A DNA stretch of 64,000 nucleotides from positions 23,639 through 87,638 of the forward strand of contig JAGYPB010000003.1 of NCBI GenBank assembly GCA_018399135.1, written 5' to 3'. The position numbers were made by a program, and so were the translations under genes. The stretch comes from Deltaproteobacteria bacterium (GTDB taxonomy: Bacteria > Desulfobacterota > Desulfuromonadia > Desulfuromonadales > Geopsychrobacteraceae). The notes below the pieces were generated by a model that had not been told where the DNA came from, did no database searches, and saw only the letters and a program-made list of their open reading frames with translations. Position 1 is the first letter of the stretch. The number at the start of each line of letters is the position of its first letter. This document shows positions 46,212 through 54,983 of this stretch, in pieces.

Positions 46212-46239
46212 TTGTCGGGGCCAATAAAGACAGTGGTCG

Positions 46240-47043
46240 CTACTCTTTCTTAAGCAGGTCGTTTATTCGAGTGCGCAACCGCAAAAAGGCTTCATGGTTA
46301 ATTGAACGAATTTTTGGCAGATCCACTTTGATGTCATGGCTGATCCGTCCTGGATTCTTGTCAAACAGCAGGATCCGCTCCCCGAGCAGCAGCGCTTCAG
46401 TGACATCGTGGGTAACAAAGAGAATCGTTGGTGCAAATTGCCGTCGAAGTTCCTGCAACAGGCTCTGCATCTGCTCACGAGTCTGGGCGTCAAGGGCGGC
46501 AAAGGGTTCGTCCATGAGAAGAATCCGAGGTTGTAGAATCAACACCCGCGCCAACGCCACCCGTTGTTTCATCCCTCCTGAAATCTCTCGCGGCAGATAG
46601 TCACCAAAGTCGCTTAAGCCAACCAGATCGATAAAACGATCAACTTCCTGACGCTTCCGACGTCGGCTTAAGGGGCTATTGACAAGTCCGAAAGCGATAT
46701 TTTCTCTGACCGTTAACCAGGGGAAAAGGGCATCTTCCTGAAAAACCATGCAGCAGGCCGGGCCTGGGTGGTGCATGGGCTCGCCATTGAGAAGGATCTT
46801 GCCGGCACTGGGTTTAATAAAGCCGGCCAGCAGTTTGAGCAGGGTCGACTTGCCACAGCCGCTGGGGCCAAGCAGGCAGACCAGCTCTTTTTGCGCTACG
46901 CTGAAAGAAAGATCTTTCAAGGCACTGATCTGTTCATTAGCATCTGATGTAAAGCGCTTGACCAGGCCATTGACCTCGAGAATCACCGGTTCAGCGATGA
47001 TGTCCTGACGAGGGTGAATGATCTGCAGGTGGCCACGACTCAT
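46240..47043 (-). CDS. ABC importer ATP-binding protein (NitT/TauT type)
   Basis: 267 residues. Walker A GPSGCGKSTLL, Q-loop VFQEDALFPWL, signature EISGGMKQRVALAR, Walker B LLMDEPFAALD and H-loop FVTHDVTEALLL. The nearest types are SsuB/TauB/NrtD. ATG 47043 has GGAG upstream and overlaps the permease stop by 4 bp. Last gene of a four-gene operon led by a radical SAM enzyme. Confidence 0.92.
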   Translation of the reverse strand: MSRGHLQIIHPRQDIIAEPVILEVNGLVKRFTSDANEQISALKDLSFSVAQKELVCLLGPSGCGKSTLLKLLAGFIKPSAGKILLNGEPMHHPGPACCMVFQEDALFPWLTVRENIAFGLVNSPLSRRRKRQEVDRFIDLVGLSDFGDYLPREISGGMKQRVALARVLILQPRILLMDEPFAALDAQTREQMQSLLQELRRQFAPTILFVTHDVTEALLLGERILLFDKNPGRISHDIKVDLPKIRSINHEAFLRLRTRINDLLKKE

Positions 47044-47840
47044 GTTAGTCTCCGCGCGCTTTTGAAAAACAGGCGCAGCAACAGGTGCAGGCCGGTGTCG
47101 CACAATCGGCCGATCAGGGCAATCAGGATAATACCGACGATGATGATGTCATTGCGTCCAAGCATGCGGGCATCCATGATCACTGCACCAAGACCGTTGG
47201 GAACGCCGGTGAGTTCACCAAGAACCAGATAGGCCCAGGAGACCCCCATCCCCAGCCGCAGACCGGTAACAATATGGGGCATTGCCGCCGGTAGCAACAC
47301 CCGGTAAATGCGGCGCGTGCGGTTCATGCCGAGCATGGTGCCGGCCTGGGTTAAGATGGGATTGATCTGTCGGGCACCAGCTTCAACATTGAGAAAGATG
47401 GGAAAAAAAGCTGCCAGTGCTACCAGGAAAACGGTGGTTTTAAGGCCGATGCCAAACCAGATCAAGGCCAGAGGGAGCCAGCAGATACCTGGAACTGCGC
47501 GCAAGGCATTGAGAGTGGTACCCAGGAGTAACTGGATGCTGTTAAGCCGCCCGGATAACAATCCTAATGGCAGACCAATGGCGGTCGCCAGGGAAAAACC
47601 GAGGAGCACGCGACCGATGCTGGCACTGAAGTCCCCCCAGAAGCGGCCGGTATAAATTCCTTTTTGCGGATCGCCAAGAATATAATCCAATCCGGCAACA
47701 AGAACCTGCTGAGGATGGGGGAGCAGATAGTTCGGGATCATTTCCCGGTGGCTGAGCAGGTGCCAACCCAGCAGCAGAAAAACAGGAAGAACCCACGGCA
47801 GGCTCTGCCGCAGCCAGATATTGGGGCGTCCTGTTCTCAT
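47040..47840 (-). CDS. ABC importer permease (NitT/TauT type)
   Basis: 266 residues with about six helices and the EAA loop (EAGARQINPILTQAGTMLG). Fits the SsuC/TauC BPD-transporter family. Overlaps both operon neighbours by 4 bp. Confidence 0.92.
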   Translation of the reverse strand: MRTGRPNIWLRQSLPWVLPVFLLLGWHLLSHREMIPNYLLPHPQQVLVAGLDYILGDPQKGIYTGRFWGDFSASIGRVLLGFSLATAIGLPLGLLSGRLNSIQLLLGTTLNALRAVPGICWLPLALIWFGIGLKTTVFLVALAAFFPIFLNVEAGARQINPILTQAGTMLGMNRTRRIYRVLLPAAMPHIVTGLRLGMGVSWAYLVLGELTGVPNGLGAVIMDARMLGRNDIIIVGIILIALIGRLCDTGLHLLLRLFFKSARRLT

Positions 47841-48802
47841 TGATGAATACTGGCCCTCCGGACAAAAGACAGATCGAAAAGCTGCTCATAATCAGGTTGC
47901 CGACTGATGATGCCTAGTGCCTGCATCTGTTTACCCAAGGCACGTACCTGGGCGATGAAGGTGTCATCCATATCCCAGGTAAGCTCCATGTTACCGGCGG
48001 CTTGTTCGAGAACCGCTAGTTGGGCGCCGAATTCTGAGGCAGTTTGTAGCCATGTCTGTGGGTTGGCGTTAAGCCAGTCAGTAGCAGCAGCATGGGCGCT
48101 GACCAGCTGCTGGACAACCTCGGGGTTATGCTCGATGGTTGAGCGGTTGACAATCATCGCTGCGTTAATGGTGCCGACGGAATCTTCAAAGTAGGGGTAG
48201 GTGAGGATACGACCGAACCCCTGAACCATCGCCAGGGTCGGGAAGGGCTCCCCCGATAAAAAAGCATCGATGTTCCCTCGCGCCAGGGCTATTCCCATAT
48301 CAAAAAAATCCACTCGCATCAGTTTGACGTCGCTGCCGGCGGACAGACCGTTCTGCCGCAGGGTTTCCCGCAATAAGATTTCATGCATGGTTCCCGGTAC
48401 ATAGCCGATGGTTTTGCCTTTCAGCTCTGCTACCGATGTAATGCCACTGTTGCTGCCGACCACCAGAGCCGAGGCGCGGTTACACAAAGCGGCGACAATA
48501 ACGATTGGCTGTCCGAGGGAAGCGGAGTGGATGGCATGGGCGAGGGTGGTGCCGGCCATCACCAGACTTCCCGCAAGGAGCGCCGTTTTCTGGTCGGCCG
48601 GGTTAGTGAAGGTGCGGACATCAATCTTGATCTCAGCTGGCATGAAATCCTGATAGAAAAAAGGCTGAATGGTCTGAGCCGTCTTCCAGGTGCCCACCCT
48701 TAATTCATCGGCAAAGCCGGCGGTCGGAAACCCAGCTATTATGATCAAAACAAAAGCTGTCAGGAACTTGCGAAAAAGCTGATAAGAAAACAGATTCATC
48801 AC
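47837..48802 (-). CDS. ABC importer substrate-binding protein (NMT1-like)
   Basis: 321 residues. A signal peptide (residues about 10-31, FLTAFVLIIIAGFPTAGFA) precedes an NMT1/SBP fold: FTNPADQKTALLAGSLVMAG, SVAELKGKTIGYVPGTMHE, GNIDAFLSGEPFPT. The family takes up sulfonates, nitrate or thiamine-pyrimidine precursors; the ligand here is unknown. Overlaps the radical SAM gene by 4 bp, pointing to a shared pathway. Confidence 0.9.
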   Translation of the reverse strand: MMNLFSYQLFRKFLTAFVLIIIAGFPTAGFADELRVGTWKTAQTIQPFFYQDFMPAEIKIDVRTFTNPADQKTALLAGSLVMAGTTLAHAIHSASLGQPIVIVAALCNRASALVVGSNSGITSVAELKGKTIGYVPGTMHEILLRETLRQNGLSAGSDVKLMRVDFFDMGIALARGNIDAFLSGEPFPTLAMVQGFGRILTYPYFEDSVGTINAAMIVNRSTIEHNPEVVQQLVSAHAAATDWLNANPQTWLQTASEFGAQLAVLEQAAGNMELTWDMDDTFIAQVRALGKQMQALGIISRQPDYEQLFDLSFVRRASIHQ

Positions 48803-49830
48803 AGTGCCTTGTGGTTGGGAGCAGTTGTTGCCGAGCCATAGCAGTTGGAGGAGAGCAAGGGGTCAAGGTTCATTTCTCGCTGGATCTGTTGACAGGCTTC
48901 AATACCGTGTCCGCGGCCTTTGCCGGTGTCGTCGATACCGTCGCGCGGGCTGGAACCCACTTCAGGGAAGAACAGGTTGGCTCCGGCCATGAGGGATGCG
49001 GAGTGTGGCTCATGGGTGCAATGGGCTTGGGGAATATTTCCCATGATCAGTCGGCTGACGGCAACCAGTCGCGCCATTTCCAGTTCGGTAATCATGCCGA
49101 ATTTTTCCATGGGTGAACCGGGAAAGTTGATACGGCGCATGACTCCGCTGTAGGTTGCCCCATTGTCGCGGGCCAACAGCATCAGATCGACTATCTCTTC
49201 GGCACTATGTTCCGGACCGACGGGTTCGATGCAGTTAGCCCAGTGCAGACCAACCTCGCGCAGAACCTTGATGGTAGCGATCCGCTTATCGCGATTCAAG
49301 GGAGTGTCACGCCCCTCACCCAGCCTGACAGCATGATATGCGCTGACAAATCCGGCCTTGAGGAGTTTTTCCCCTTCTCGATGGTTGATGTCGCGCGTGT
49401 TGGCTACCAGCGGGGTTGAAACTTCGCGACTGAGGATTCGGCCGATTTCCAGCAGCTTCTCGAATGGGTAGGAGCCGGTCGTCATCAAATTCAACCCATC
49501 AGCATGCTGACTCTCCGCATGTTTCGCCCAGGTGACTACCTGCTCGATGGGAAACTCGGTTTTTTCTGTGAAAATACCGGCCGTGTAAGTCAGACTACAG
49601 AACAGACAATCCAGGGGACAGGGTTCAATGTTAAGGCCGATATGGAAGTGGTTCTCCCCTTTGGATCCGAACTGCTCTTTTGACATCCGGTCAGCGGTGG
49701 CCATCAGCTGATAGCAAACCTCTGAATGCAGGGGAATGGTCATCAGTTGCAGCGCTTCTTCGCGAGTAAGAAGGGTATATTCCAGAGCCTTGGAAAAAAT
49801 ATCCTGATAGCGCAGGTGTAGTAATGTCAC
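48799..49830 (-). CDS. Radical SAM enzyme, BioB/HydE-like
   Basis: 343 residues. Cluster motif C-x3-C-x2-C at Cys71, Cys75, Cys78 (EPCPLDCLFCSL). DGLNLMTTGSYP and GVMRRINFPGSPM fit the BioB/HydE-like TIM barrel, and HCTHEPHSASLMAGANLFFP near the end could supply an auxiliary binding site. It is not a standard BioB: the BioB auxiliary-cluster pattern is not obvious. First gene of the ABC importer operon, so it probably makes or modifies the imported compound. No riboswitch is visible upstream. Confidence 0.85.
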   Translation of the reverse strand: MTLLHLRYQDIFSKALEYTLLTREEALQLMTIPLHSEVCYQLMATADRMSKEQFGSKGENHFHIGLNIEPCPLDCLFCSLTYTAGIFTEKTEFPIEQVVTWAKHAESQHADGLNLMTTGSYPFEKLLEIGRILSREVSTPLVANTRDINHREGEKLLKAGFVSAYHAVRLGEGRDTPLNRDKRIATIKVLREVGLHWANCIEPVGPEHSAEEIVDLMLLARDNGATYSGVMRRINFPGSPMEKFGMITELEMARLVAVSRLIMGNIPQAHCTHEPHSASLMAGANLFFPEVGSSPRDGIDDTGKGRGHGIEACQQIQREMNLDPLLSSNCYGSATTAPNHKAL

Positions 49831-49876
49831 TGCTGAAACCTTTCTGAGGATTGAGGGTTATTCTGTAAAAGTAACA

Positions 49877-49913
49877 CAATTGCCGGTGTGGAAACATCCA
49901 TCACCGGCAATTG
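49877..49913 (-). terminator. Hairpin downstream of the rhodanese gene
   Basis: CAATTGCCGGTG pairs perfectly with CACCGGCAATTG (12 bp) around a 13-base loop. On the minus strand it is followed by TGTTACTTTT, a weak U-tract. It lies between the rhodanese stop and the radical SAM start, so a terminator or mRNA stabiliser are both possible. Confidence 0.5.
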
Positions 49914-49930
49914 AAATTGTATCTTTTGGT

Positions 49931-49989
49931 ATATTTATTCAGTTGTCGCTCTTGGCGCAGGATCCGAAGATCCGGTGCTGAACAGATAC
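49931..49989. repeat. Dispersed repeat R2, short copy (R2b)
   Basis: TTATTCAGTTG at the left, CGCAGGATCC in the middle and CCGGTGCTGAACAGATAC at the right match R2c at 57439-57495 in order and spacing. The right end equals that of R2a. Located between the rhodanese and radical SAM genes. Confidence 0.65.
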
Positions 49990-50021
49990 CTTTTGGTTTT
50001 GAAGTTTTGGGCAGATCACCC

Positions 50022-50465
50022 TCAGGGTTTAACAACATCACCTGGGAAGGCTTTATTGTAAGCTTCCTGCCCTTTGGTCAGAACAAACAGCCGGCTTGGG
50101 TCGATGCCATTTTTCTGCAAGTAATCGTAAGGTCTGGTGGCACCACTACCGCCGCGTGGACAGATAACGACTATATCTTCAGTGGTTGCTTTGGCTCTAG
50201 CCAGGACAATCTCCAGTTTGCGGTAATCGTCTTCAGATTCAAGTGGGCGGGCGAAGGTCTGAACGGCTACCGGCAGATAACCGCTGGCAAACTCCTTGGG
50301 GTTCTGGGTTGAGAAGACCATCAATCTTCCGTGCTCAACGTCACCGGCATCAAGTCTGGTTTTGAACTCTTGTGGTGAAATGTGGTTGTAGTCTTTAGCA
50401 ATAACGGTAGATGTCAGGGTCAAAGACAGGGCGAAGGTCAGACAGAGGATAAGATACTTGTTCAT
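50022..50465 (-). CDS. Rhodanese-like periplasmic protein
   Basis: 147 residues. Signal peptide (1-23, ending VIA), then one rhodanese domain with ISPQEFKTRLDAGD, VVICPRGGSGATRPYDYL and an active-site loop Cys (CPRGGSGA). A sulfur carrier/transfer role is possible. Same strand as the VTT and Fe-S genes upstream. Confidence 0.88.
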   Translation of the reverse strand: MNKYLILCLTFALSLTLTSTVIAKDYNHISPQEFKTRLDAGDVEHGRLMVFSTQNPKEFASGYLPVAVQTFARPLESEDDYRKLEIVLARAKATTEDIVVICPRGGSGATRPYDYLQKNGIDPSRLFVLTKGQEAYNKAFPGDVVKP

Positions 50466-50489
50466 TTTTTTTCTCCTGGTGATGTTGGG

Positions 50490-51190
50490 TTAATTGGAAC
50501 AGCTTGGTTGTGGGGGTTTTTTTGCAAGTTCTGACCGAGTACGGATCTTCTGATAGATCACCGGAATCAGGGACACGATGGCAATCAGGAACAGGCCGAT
50601 CAGGAATGTCGGAGAGATCTTGCCCTGAAATAGGTCAAGTAGTGAGCTGGAAAACACAATAAAAGCAATGCAGCCGGGTAGCATGAAGATGAAGGTGGCC
50701 AGGGCGTAATGGCTGAACTTGATGCCGGTCAGGCCGAAGGCGTAGTTGAGCAGATTGCGCGAAAACAGGGGATCAGTCGGAGTCAGGGGCGACCATCTTC
50801 CACCCCTGCTCGGCGACCCGTATATCCAGTTGCTCTCCAGCGCGCGCCGCTCAAGCGGCTTTTGATCAGATCGCGGGCCAGGTAGCGCGGATACCAAAAA
50901 GGCGACGCAGGCGCCGGCTGTCGCCGAGGTAATACTGCCAGATCACCCCCCAGAAGGGGCCAAACAGGATGCCACCGACGATTGTCATCGGCAGCCCGGG
51001 CAGAAACAGTGTCGGTGTCAGGGTAGACCGCCATATAGATCAATCTGGTGCAAGATGCCATACTGTTGCAGGAAACCGCGCAGCCAAGTTCCCGTTCCTA
51101 AATGGCCCGCTGATACCGGTCTGATGGGCTACGATGACGGCGATGACCAGAGCTGAAATAATGGCGAGTTTGAGGGTGAGTGACCCGGGC
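50490..51190 (-). pseudogene. VTT-domain (TVP38/TMEM64) membrane protein, frameshifted
   Basis: The C-terminal 120 codons are clean (DPLFSRNLLNYAFGLTGIKF, YALATFIFMLPGC). Upstream, the N-terminal helices (LKLAIISALVIAVIVAHQTG), and FGPFWGVIWQYYLG-like pieces lie in other frames between 50780 and 51190. At least three indels are needed. The family moves lipids or other small molecules across the inner membrane. Its start blends into the Fe-S gene end. Confidence 0.72.
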
Positions 51191-52369
51191 TGTTTGGCTG
51201 GCGGCGGAACAAGGTCTGTTCCCGGTTGTTGCTGCTGCGGTGAAATCGCGCTGCAGGGTTTTCTTGAACTGCCGCCGCCGCAGATAGGTCAAGGGGGCTT
51301 TGGTGACCTTGTGTTTGGCCGTTAGAGCGGTTTGCGGTTGAAATATCAGATCCAGAACATGGCCGGTTGTGGTTTTTCCACTGAAACTGTTGGTGCAGCC
51401 GGCACAGTAACTGACAATCGGCTTGCCTTGTGCTTCGTCGAGGCGCTGATCAATCCACTGCTGTGACTGTTCCGGCACCAGACAACTCGTGCCGCCCCCT
51501 TCACCGCAACAGATGGTGAGTTCCCTGCTGTGGGGCATTTCCATCACCTTGAAACCGGCCCTTAACAGCAGTTGTCGCACCGCATCCTGCACCGTGGCAT
51601 CTGAACGGGTAACACAGGGATCGTGAACAGTAACAAGGGTTTTTTTTGTGGCCTCTGCTAACGCTGGTGCCGGCGGGTGTTCAGCCAGAGCCTCGTAGAT
51701 CGTCCGGGTGGTCAGCTCGGGCGCATACTGAGTGAACACGCTGGAACAATTCGGGCAAGCGACCAGCACCTGTTTGATGCCATGGGTTGTCAGGTAGTTG
51801 CTCAGTTCCTCAAACATGGTCGCAAAATGACCATGATCCCCTAAATCATGGGAGGGTTTATTGCAGCAATCCAGCACAATACCGAGGGCTGGAATGAGCT
51901 GTTGCAGATATTCAAAAACTCTGTTGGTGGTTTCCGCACGGCTTCCAACCAGGGCGCAGCCGGGAAAAAAGATGGTATCGCAGTTATCCGGCAGGGCATA
52001 CCAGCTATAGGCTCTGGAATTGCCGGTGCGCTCGTATTTGCGCAGGCCGCGATGTTCCGGCAGGTCGGACAGGCCATGAGCAGAAGCCTCACGGCGCATT
52101 TCAAGAAACATGCGCGCCGGGTCAAGACCATCCGGGCAAACTTGGGTACAGAGTCCGCAAAGATGACATTCAAAGGCTCGGGTCAGCAATCCCGGGCTGC
52201 CATGATTATAATCAGACGCCTGTTGCAGTGGATCACCGTAGCGCGTGAGGAAATGACATTCAGCAACACAGACGCCGCATTGGGTGCAGTTGTGTTGGTG
52301 GTCGTCAAGTTGCCGGCGCAGATCCGGAACGATTGTTTGGGTATCAGCCGTAGCTGTCAGGGGCGTCAA
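51098..52369 (-). CDS. Cysteine-rich (CCG-domain) Fe-S oxidoreductase
   Basis: Two [4Fe-4S] ferredoxin motifs (CTQCGVCVAECHF, CHLCGLCTQVCPDG) precede two CCG domains (CCNKPSHD, CCGEGGG) of the HdrB/GlpC/LutA kind. Such proteins pass electrons among disulfide, quinone or flavin partners. Start is TTG 52369 after AAGGCAAGGCA. The last ~45 codons look like a wrong frame because of the indel block at 51.1-51.2 kb; the true C-terminus is near 51190. Partner of the VTT and rhodanese genes. Confidence 0.82.
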   Translation of the reverse strand: MTPLTATADTQTIVPDLRRQLDDHQHNCTQCGVCVAECHFLTRYGDPLQQASDYNHGSPGLLTRAFECHLCGLCTQVCPDGLDPARMFLEMRREASAHGLSDLPEHRGLRKYERTGNSRAYSWYALPDNCDTIFFPGCALVGSRAETTNRVFEYLQQLIPALGIVLDCCNKPSHDLGDHGHFATMFEELSNYLTTHGIKQVLVACPNCSSVFTQYAPELTTRTIYEALAEHPPAPALAEATKKTLVTVHDPCVTRSDATVQDAVRQLLLRAGFKVMEMPHSRELTICCGEGGGTSCLVPEQSQQWIDQRLDEAQGKPIVSYCAGCTNSFSGKTTTGHVLDLIFQPQTALTAKHKVTKAPLTYLRRRQFKKTLQRDFTAAATTGNRPCSAASQTARVTHPQTRHYFSSGHRRHRSPSDRYQRAI

Positions 52370-52531
52370 TGCCTTGCCTTGTCAGATAGGAATTGAATCG
52401 AAAAACCTCTCAAGCAAAATAGAATAATCATTTCACCTCCGCATGCATGCTAAAAGGTTGACTTGACAGGGTCAAATGGATAATTTTGATTAATCCGATG
52501 GTGGCTATTGCATAAACCGATAGGAGTATTT
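52370..52531. promoter_or_regulatory. Divergent intergenic control region
   Basis: 162 bp between the Fe-S gene (minus) and the LysR regulator (plus). The position is typical of a LysR site controlling both directions, but no clear T-N11-A palindrome was picked out. Confidence 0.4.
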
Positions 52532-53437
52532 ATGACCCTGCGTCAGCTTGAATTGTTTGTAGCGGTTGCCGAAACCGGCAGCTTTTCCCGTGGCGGTGAA
52601 TTCTTGTCCCTCACCCAGTCAACGGTGAGCCAACATATTGCCGCCCTTGAAGAAGAGTTTGGCGCAAGACTTCTTGATCGAATCAGTAAAGGGGTTGTGC
52701 TTACTGCCGGAGGAAAAGTTTTTCTCCACCAGGCCCGCATGATTATCGCCGAGGTTGATCAGCTTAAACAGGCGATGAATCGTTTTCACGGTATAGATCA
52801 TGCCGTTCTTGAATTGGGCGCAAGCAATATTCCGGCAAATTATCTGGTGCCAAGGCTGCTGCCAATATTGCATAAGCGCTATCCGGGAATTGAAATGAAT
52901 GTTCGGATGGGGGATACGCAGCAGATTCTCAATGATATCCGTGATCAGCACGTGGAGTTAGGTTTGGTGGGCGGTCGAGTTGAAGATGACCTTTACCGTT
53001 ACACCCCGGTGATGTCGGATGAATTGATTTTGATTGCCGGCATCGATCATCCTCTGGGTCAGGTTGCAACGATCAGTCTGGGGCAAGTGTTTGAACTGCA
53101 ACTGGTGGTTCGTGAACCGGGTTCCGGAACCTGGCAGAGTCTTTATAATGCCCTGCTCAAAGCGGGCTGTGATCCCCAGTCATTGCATGTGCTCGCGCGC
53201 CTGGGAAGCAACGAAGCGGTACGTCGTACCGTTGCTTCCGGCTATGGCTGTGCCTTTGTTTCAGATCTGTCAGCCAGGGAAAGTATCCAGCGTGGGGAAT
53301 TGCACCGGGTTGAGGTTGATGGATTACAGATTGTCCGGCAACTCTGGCTGGCAGAGATGGCTGAGCGCACCAGCTCCCCGGCGGCTCAGGCGGTAAAACA
53401 GCTGGTTATTGAAAACTTCGGAAGCGGGGAACGCTGA
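52532..53437 (+). CDS. LysR-family transcriptional regulator
   Basis: 301 residues. N-terminal winged helix (MTLRQLELFVAVAETGSFSR, then LTQSTVSQHIAALEEEFG) and a periplasmic-binding-like effector domain (about 90-290). CysB/CysL-like regulators are near relatives. ATG 52532 follows TAGGAG. Probably controls the divergent Fe-S/VTT/rhodanese genes. Confidence 0.92.
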   Translation: MTLRQLELFVAVAETGSFSRGGEFLSLTQSTVSQHIAALEEEFGARLLDRISKGVVLTAGGKVFLHQARMIIAEVDQLKQAMNRFHGIDHAVLELGASNIPANYLVPRLLPILHKRYPGIEMNVRMGDTQQILNDIRDQHVELGLVGGRVEDDLYRYTPVMSDELILIAGIDHPLGQVATISLGQVFELQLVVREPGSGTWQSLYNALLKAGCDPQSLHVLARLGSNEAVRRTVASGYGCAFVSDLSARESIQRGELHRVEVDGLQIVRQLWLAEMAERTSSPAAQAVKQLVIENFGSGER

Positions 53438-53569
53438 GAACGTTAAGATCGGTCAGCAAAGCTTTACATTAACGGTTTTCTGATTATAATGTTATGCGTT
53501 ATTTTTATCTGACAAAATACCAATAATTTTCAAGGGTCTATTCATTACTAATGAAAAGGAGTGATGCTA

Positions 53570-53986
53570 ATGAGAAAACAGATTGTACGCTATGTAGGTA
53601 AACCTCTGTGCCTTTTCCTTGCCCTGTGCTTTCTTACTGTCGATGTCGGTATTCATACCGCGCAGGCAGGGATGATCAGTACCGAAACGGTTCTTGCTGC
53701 GCAGGCCAATAATGAGGCGCGCACGCAGGTGGTGGATTTTTTCGCCCGTGAGGATGTCCAGCAGGTCATGGTATCTCAAGGGGTGGCTGCGGATGAAGTG
53801 GCTGCACGGGTGGCCAGCCTGTCCGATGCTGAAGTCATGCAGATTGCCAACGAACTTGATCATCTTCCCGCAGGGGCCAGTTTGGGTACAGTGGTCGGTG
53901 CCGTCCTCTTTATTTTTGTGGTGCTGCTCGTCACTGATATTTTGGGATATACAAAGGTTTTTACCTTTGTCCAGCCTATTCGCTAG
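53570..53986 (+). CDS. PA2779-family protein
   Basis: 138 residues. Signal or anchor helix (about 13-33), a helical middle (about 45-100, with FAREDVQQVMVSQGV and DAEVMQIANELDHLPAG) and a C-terminal membrane helix (GTVVGAVLFIFVVLLVTDIL). Matches the DUF6627/PA2779 type, always found beside a PA2778 peptidase. ATG 53570 follows AAGGAG. The stop precedes the next ATG directly. Confidence 0.82.
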   Translation: MRKQIVRYVGKPLCLFLALCFLTVDVGIHTAQAGMISTETVLAAQANNEARTQVVDFFAREDVQQVMVSQGVAADEVAARVASLSDAEVMQIANELDHLPAGASLGTVVGAVLFIFVVLLVTDILGYTKVFTFVQPIR

Positions 53987-54949
53987 ATGTTAACAGGTAA
54001 GTTAAAAAGCGCAGGTGGGCGGTGGCTAACCTGCGCTTTTTTTTGTATTGGTACTCTGCTCACCAGCGGCTGTAGCACCTATCAATATCAGAGCGCTTTG
54101 CGCCCTGAGCCACAGCGTGTTCAACTCGCTGAAGTCCCCTTCTTTGCACAGGAAGAGTACCAGTGTGGGCCGGCAGCGCTGGCCATGCTGCTGGCGTGGA
54201 ATGGTGAGGATATTTCCTTGCCGCAACTGGTAGAGCAGGTTTACTCACCGGCACTTCAAGGAAGTCTGCAGCCGTCTATCGTTGCTGCTGCCCGGCGGCA
54301 GGGTTATTTGGCGTATTCCCTCAATGGCTGGTCTGAGCTGATAGCTGAGCTTAAAGGCGGACAACCGGTGATGATAATTCAAAACCTTGGTTTGTCCTGG
54401 TATTCACGGTGGCATTATGCCGTGGTCATTGGTTACGATCAGGAAGATGGAACGGTGCTTCTCCACTCGGGGGTCTATCCCGAAATGACCATGTCTATGG
54501 GGGTTTTCGAGCGTACCTGGCGGCGCGGTGATTATTGGGGGCTGGTTGTCGTCCCTCCGGATAGTATGCCGGCCAGCGCTACCGAAAACGCTTTTCTGAG
54601 CGCCGTTGTCGGTCTTGAGCGGGCACAACAGTTTTCTGCGGCCAGGGCAGGTTATCATGCTGCTGTTGATAAGTGGCCCAACAGTTTTGTTGCATGGATG
54701 GGGATGGGTAATAGTAGTTATCAAGCTGGAGATATGGACACAGCTATCCATTCTTTTCGTCAGGCAGCTGCGCTACAGCCGGAAAGCGGCATTGCGCTGA
54801 ACAATCTGGCCCTGGTTCTGGCGGTGGTCGGGTCGCGCGTTGAGGCACTGGATGTGATTGATGAAGCCATCACCCGCGGGGGGGAATTACAAGGTGCTTT
54901 CCGGCAGACCCGAAAAAAAATAATAGCTGGAGAAATGCCGGTAAAATGA
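53987..54949 (+). CDS. PA2778-family C39-like cysteine peptidase lipoprotein with TPR
   Basis: 320 residues. Lipobox LTSGC puts the lipidated Cys at 29. C39-like peptidase domain: Cys60 in YQCGPAALAMLL, His143 in SRWHYAVVIGYD. A TPR region (about 205-300) follows. Pairs with the PA2779 gene immediately upstream. An intrinsic-terminator-like hairpin overlaps codons 7-19. The pair may process or export a peptide; the role is unknown. Confidence 0.85.
   Translation: MLTGKLKSAGGRWLTCAFFCIGTLLTSGCSTYQYQSALRPEPQRVQLAEVPFFAQEEYQCGPAALAMLLAWNGEDISLPQLVEQVYSPALQGSLQPSIVAAARRQGYLAYSLNGWSELIAELKGGQPVMIIQNLGLSWYSRWHYAVVIGYDQEDGTVLLHSGVYPEMTMSMGVFERTWRRGDYWGLVVVPPDSMPASATENAFLSAVVGLERAQQFSAARAGYHAAVDKWPNSFVAWMGMGNSSYQAGDMDTAIHSFRQAAALQPESGIALNNLALVLAVVGSRVEALDVIDEAITRGGELQGAFRQTRKKIIAGEMPVK
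54005..54044 (+). terminator. Terminator-like hairpin inside the PA2778 signal-peptide codons
   Basis: AAGCGCAGGT pairs with ACCTGCGCTT around a 12-base loop, followed by eight T residues. It stands 18 bp past the PA2779 stop and overlaps the start of the PA2778 gene. Either it is a partial terminator/attenuator setting the ratio of the two products, or the PA2778 start is misplaced. Confidence 0.65.
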
Positions 54950-54983
54950 GCTGCCGTTGTCTGTGCAACGGTGGCAGTAATGG

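Noticed and set aside
49831-49876. TPP or biotin riboswitch upstream of the radical SAM operon
   Set aside because: None of the conserved TPP-box sequences was found, and the leader is too short.
54404-54751. 115-codon minus-strand frame opposite the PA2778 peptidase
   Set aside because: Overlaps the catalytic His and TPR codons of the real gene; no motif or start signal.
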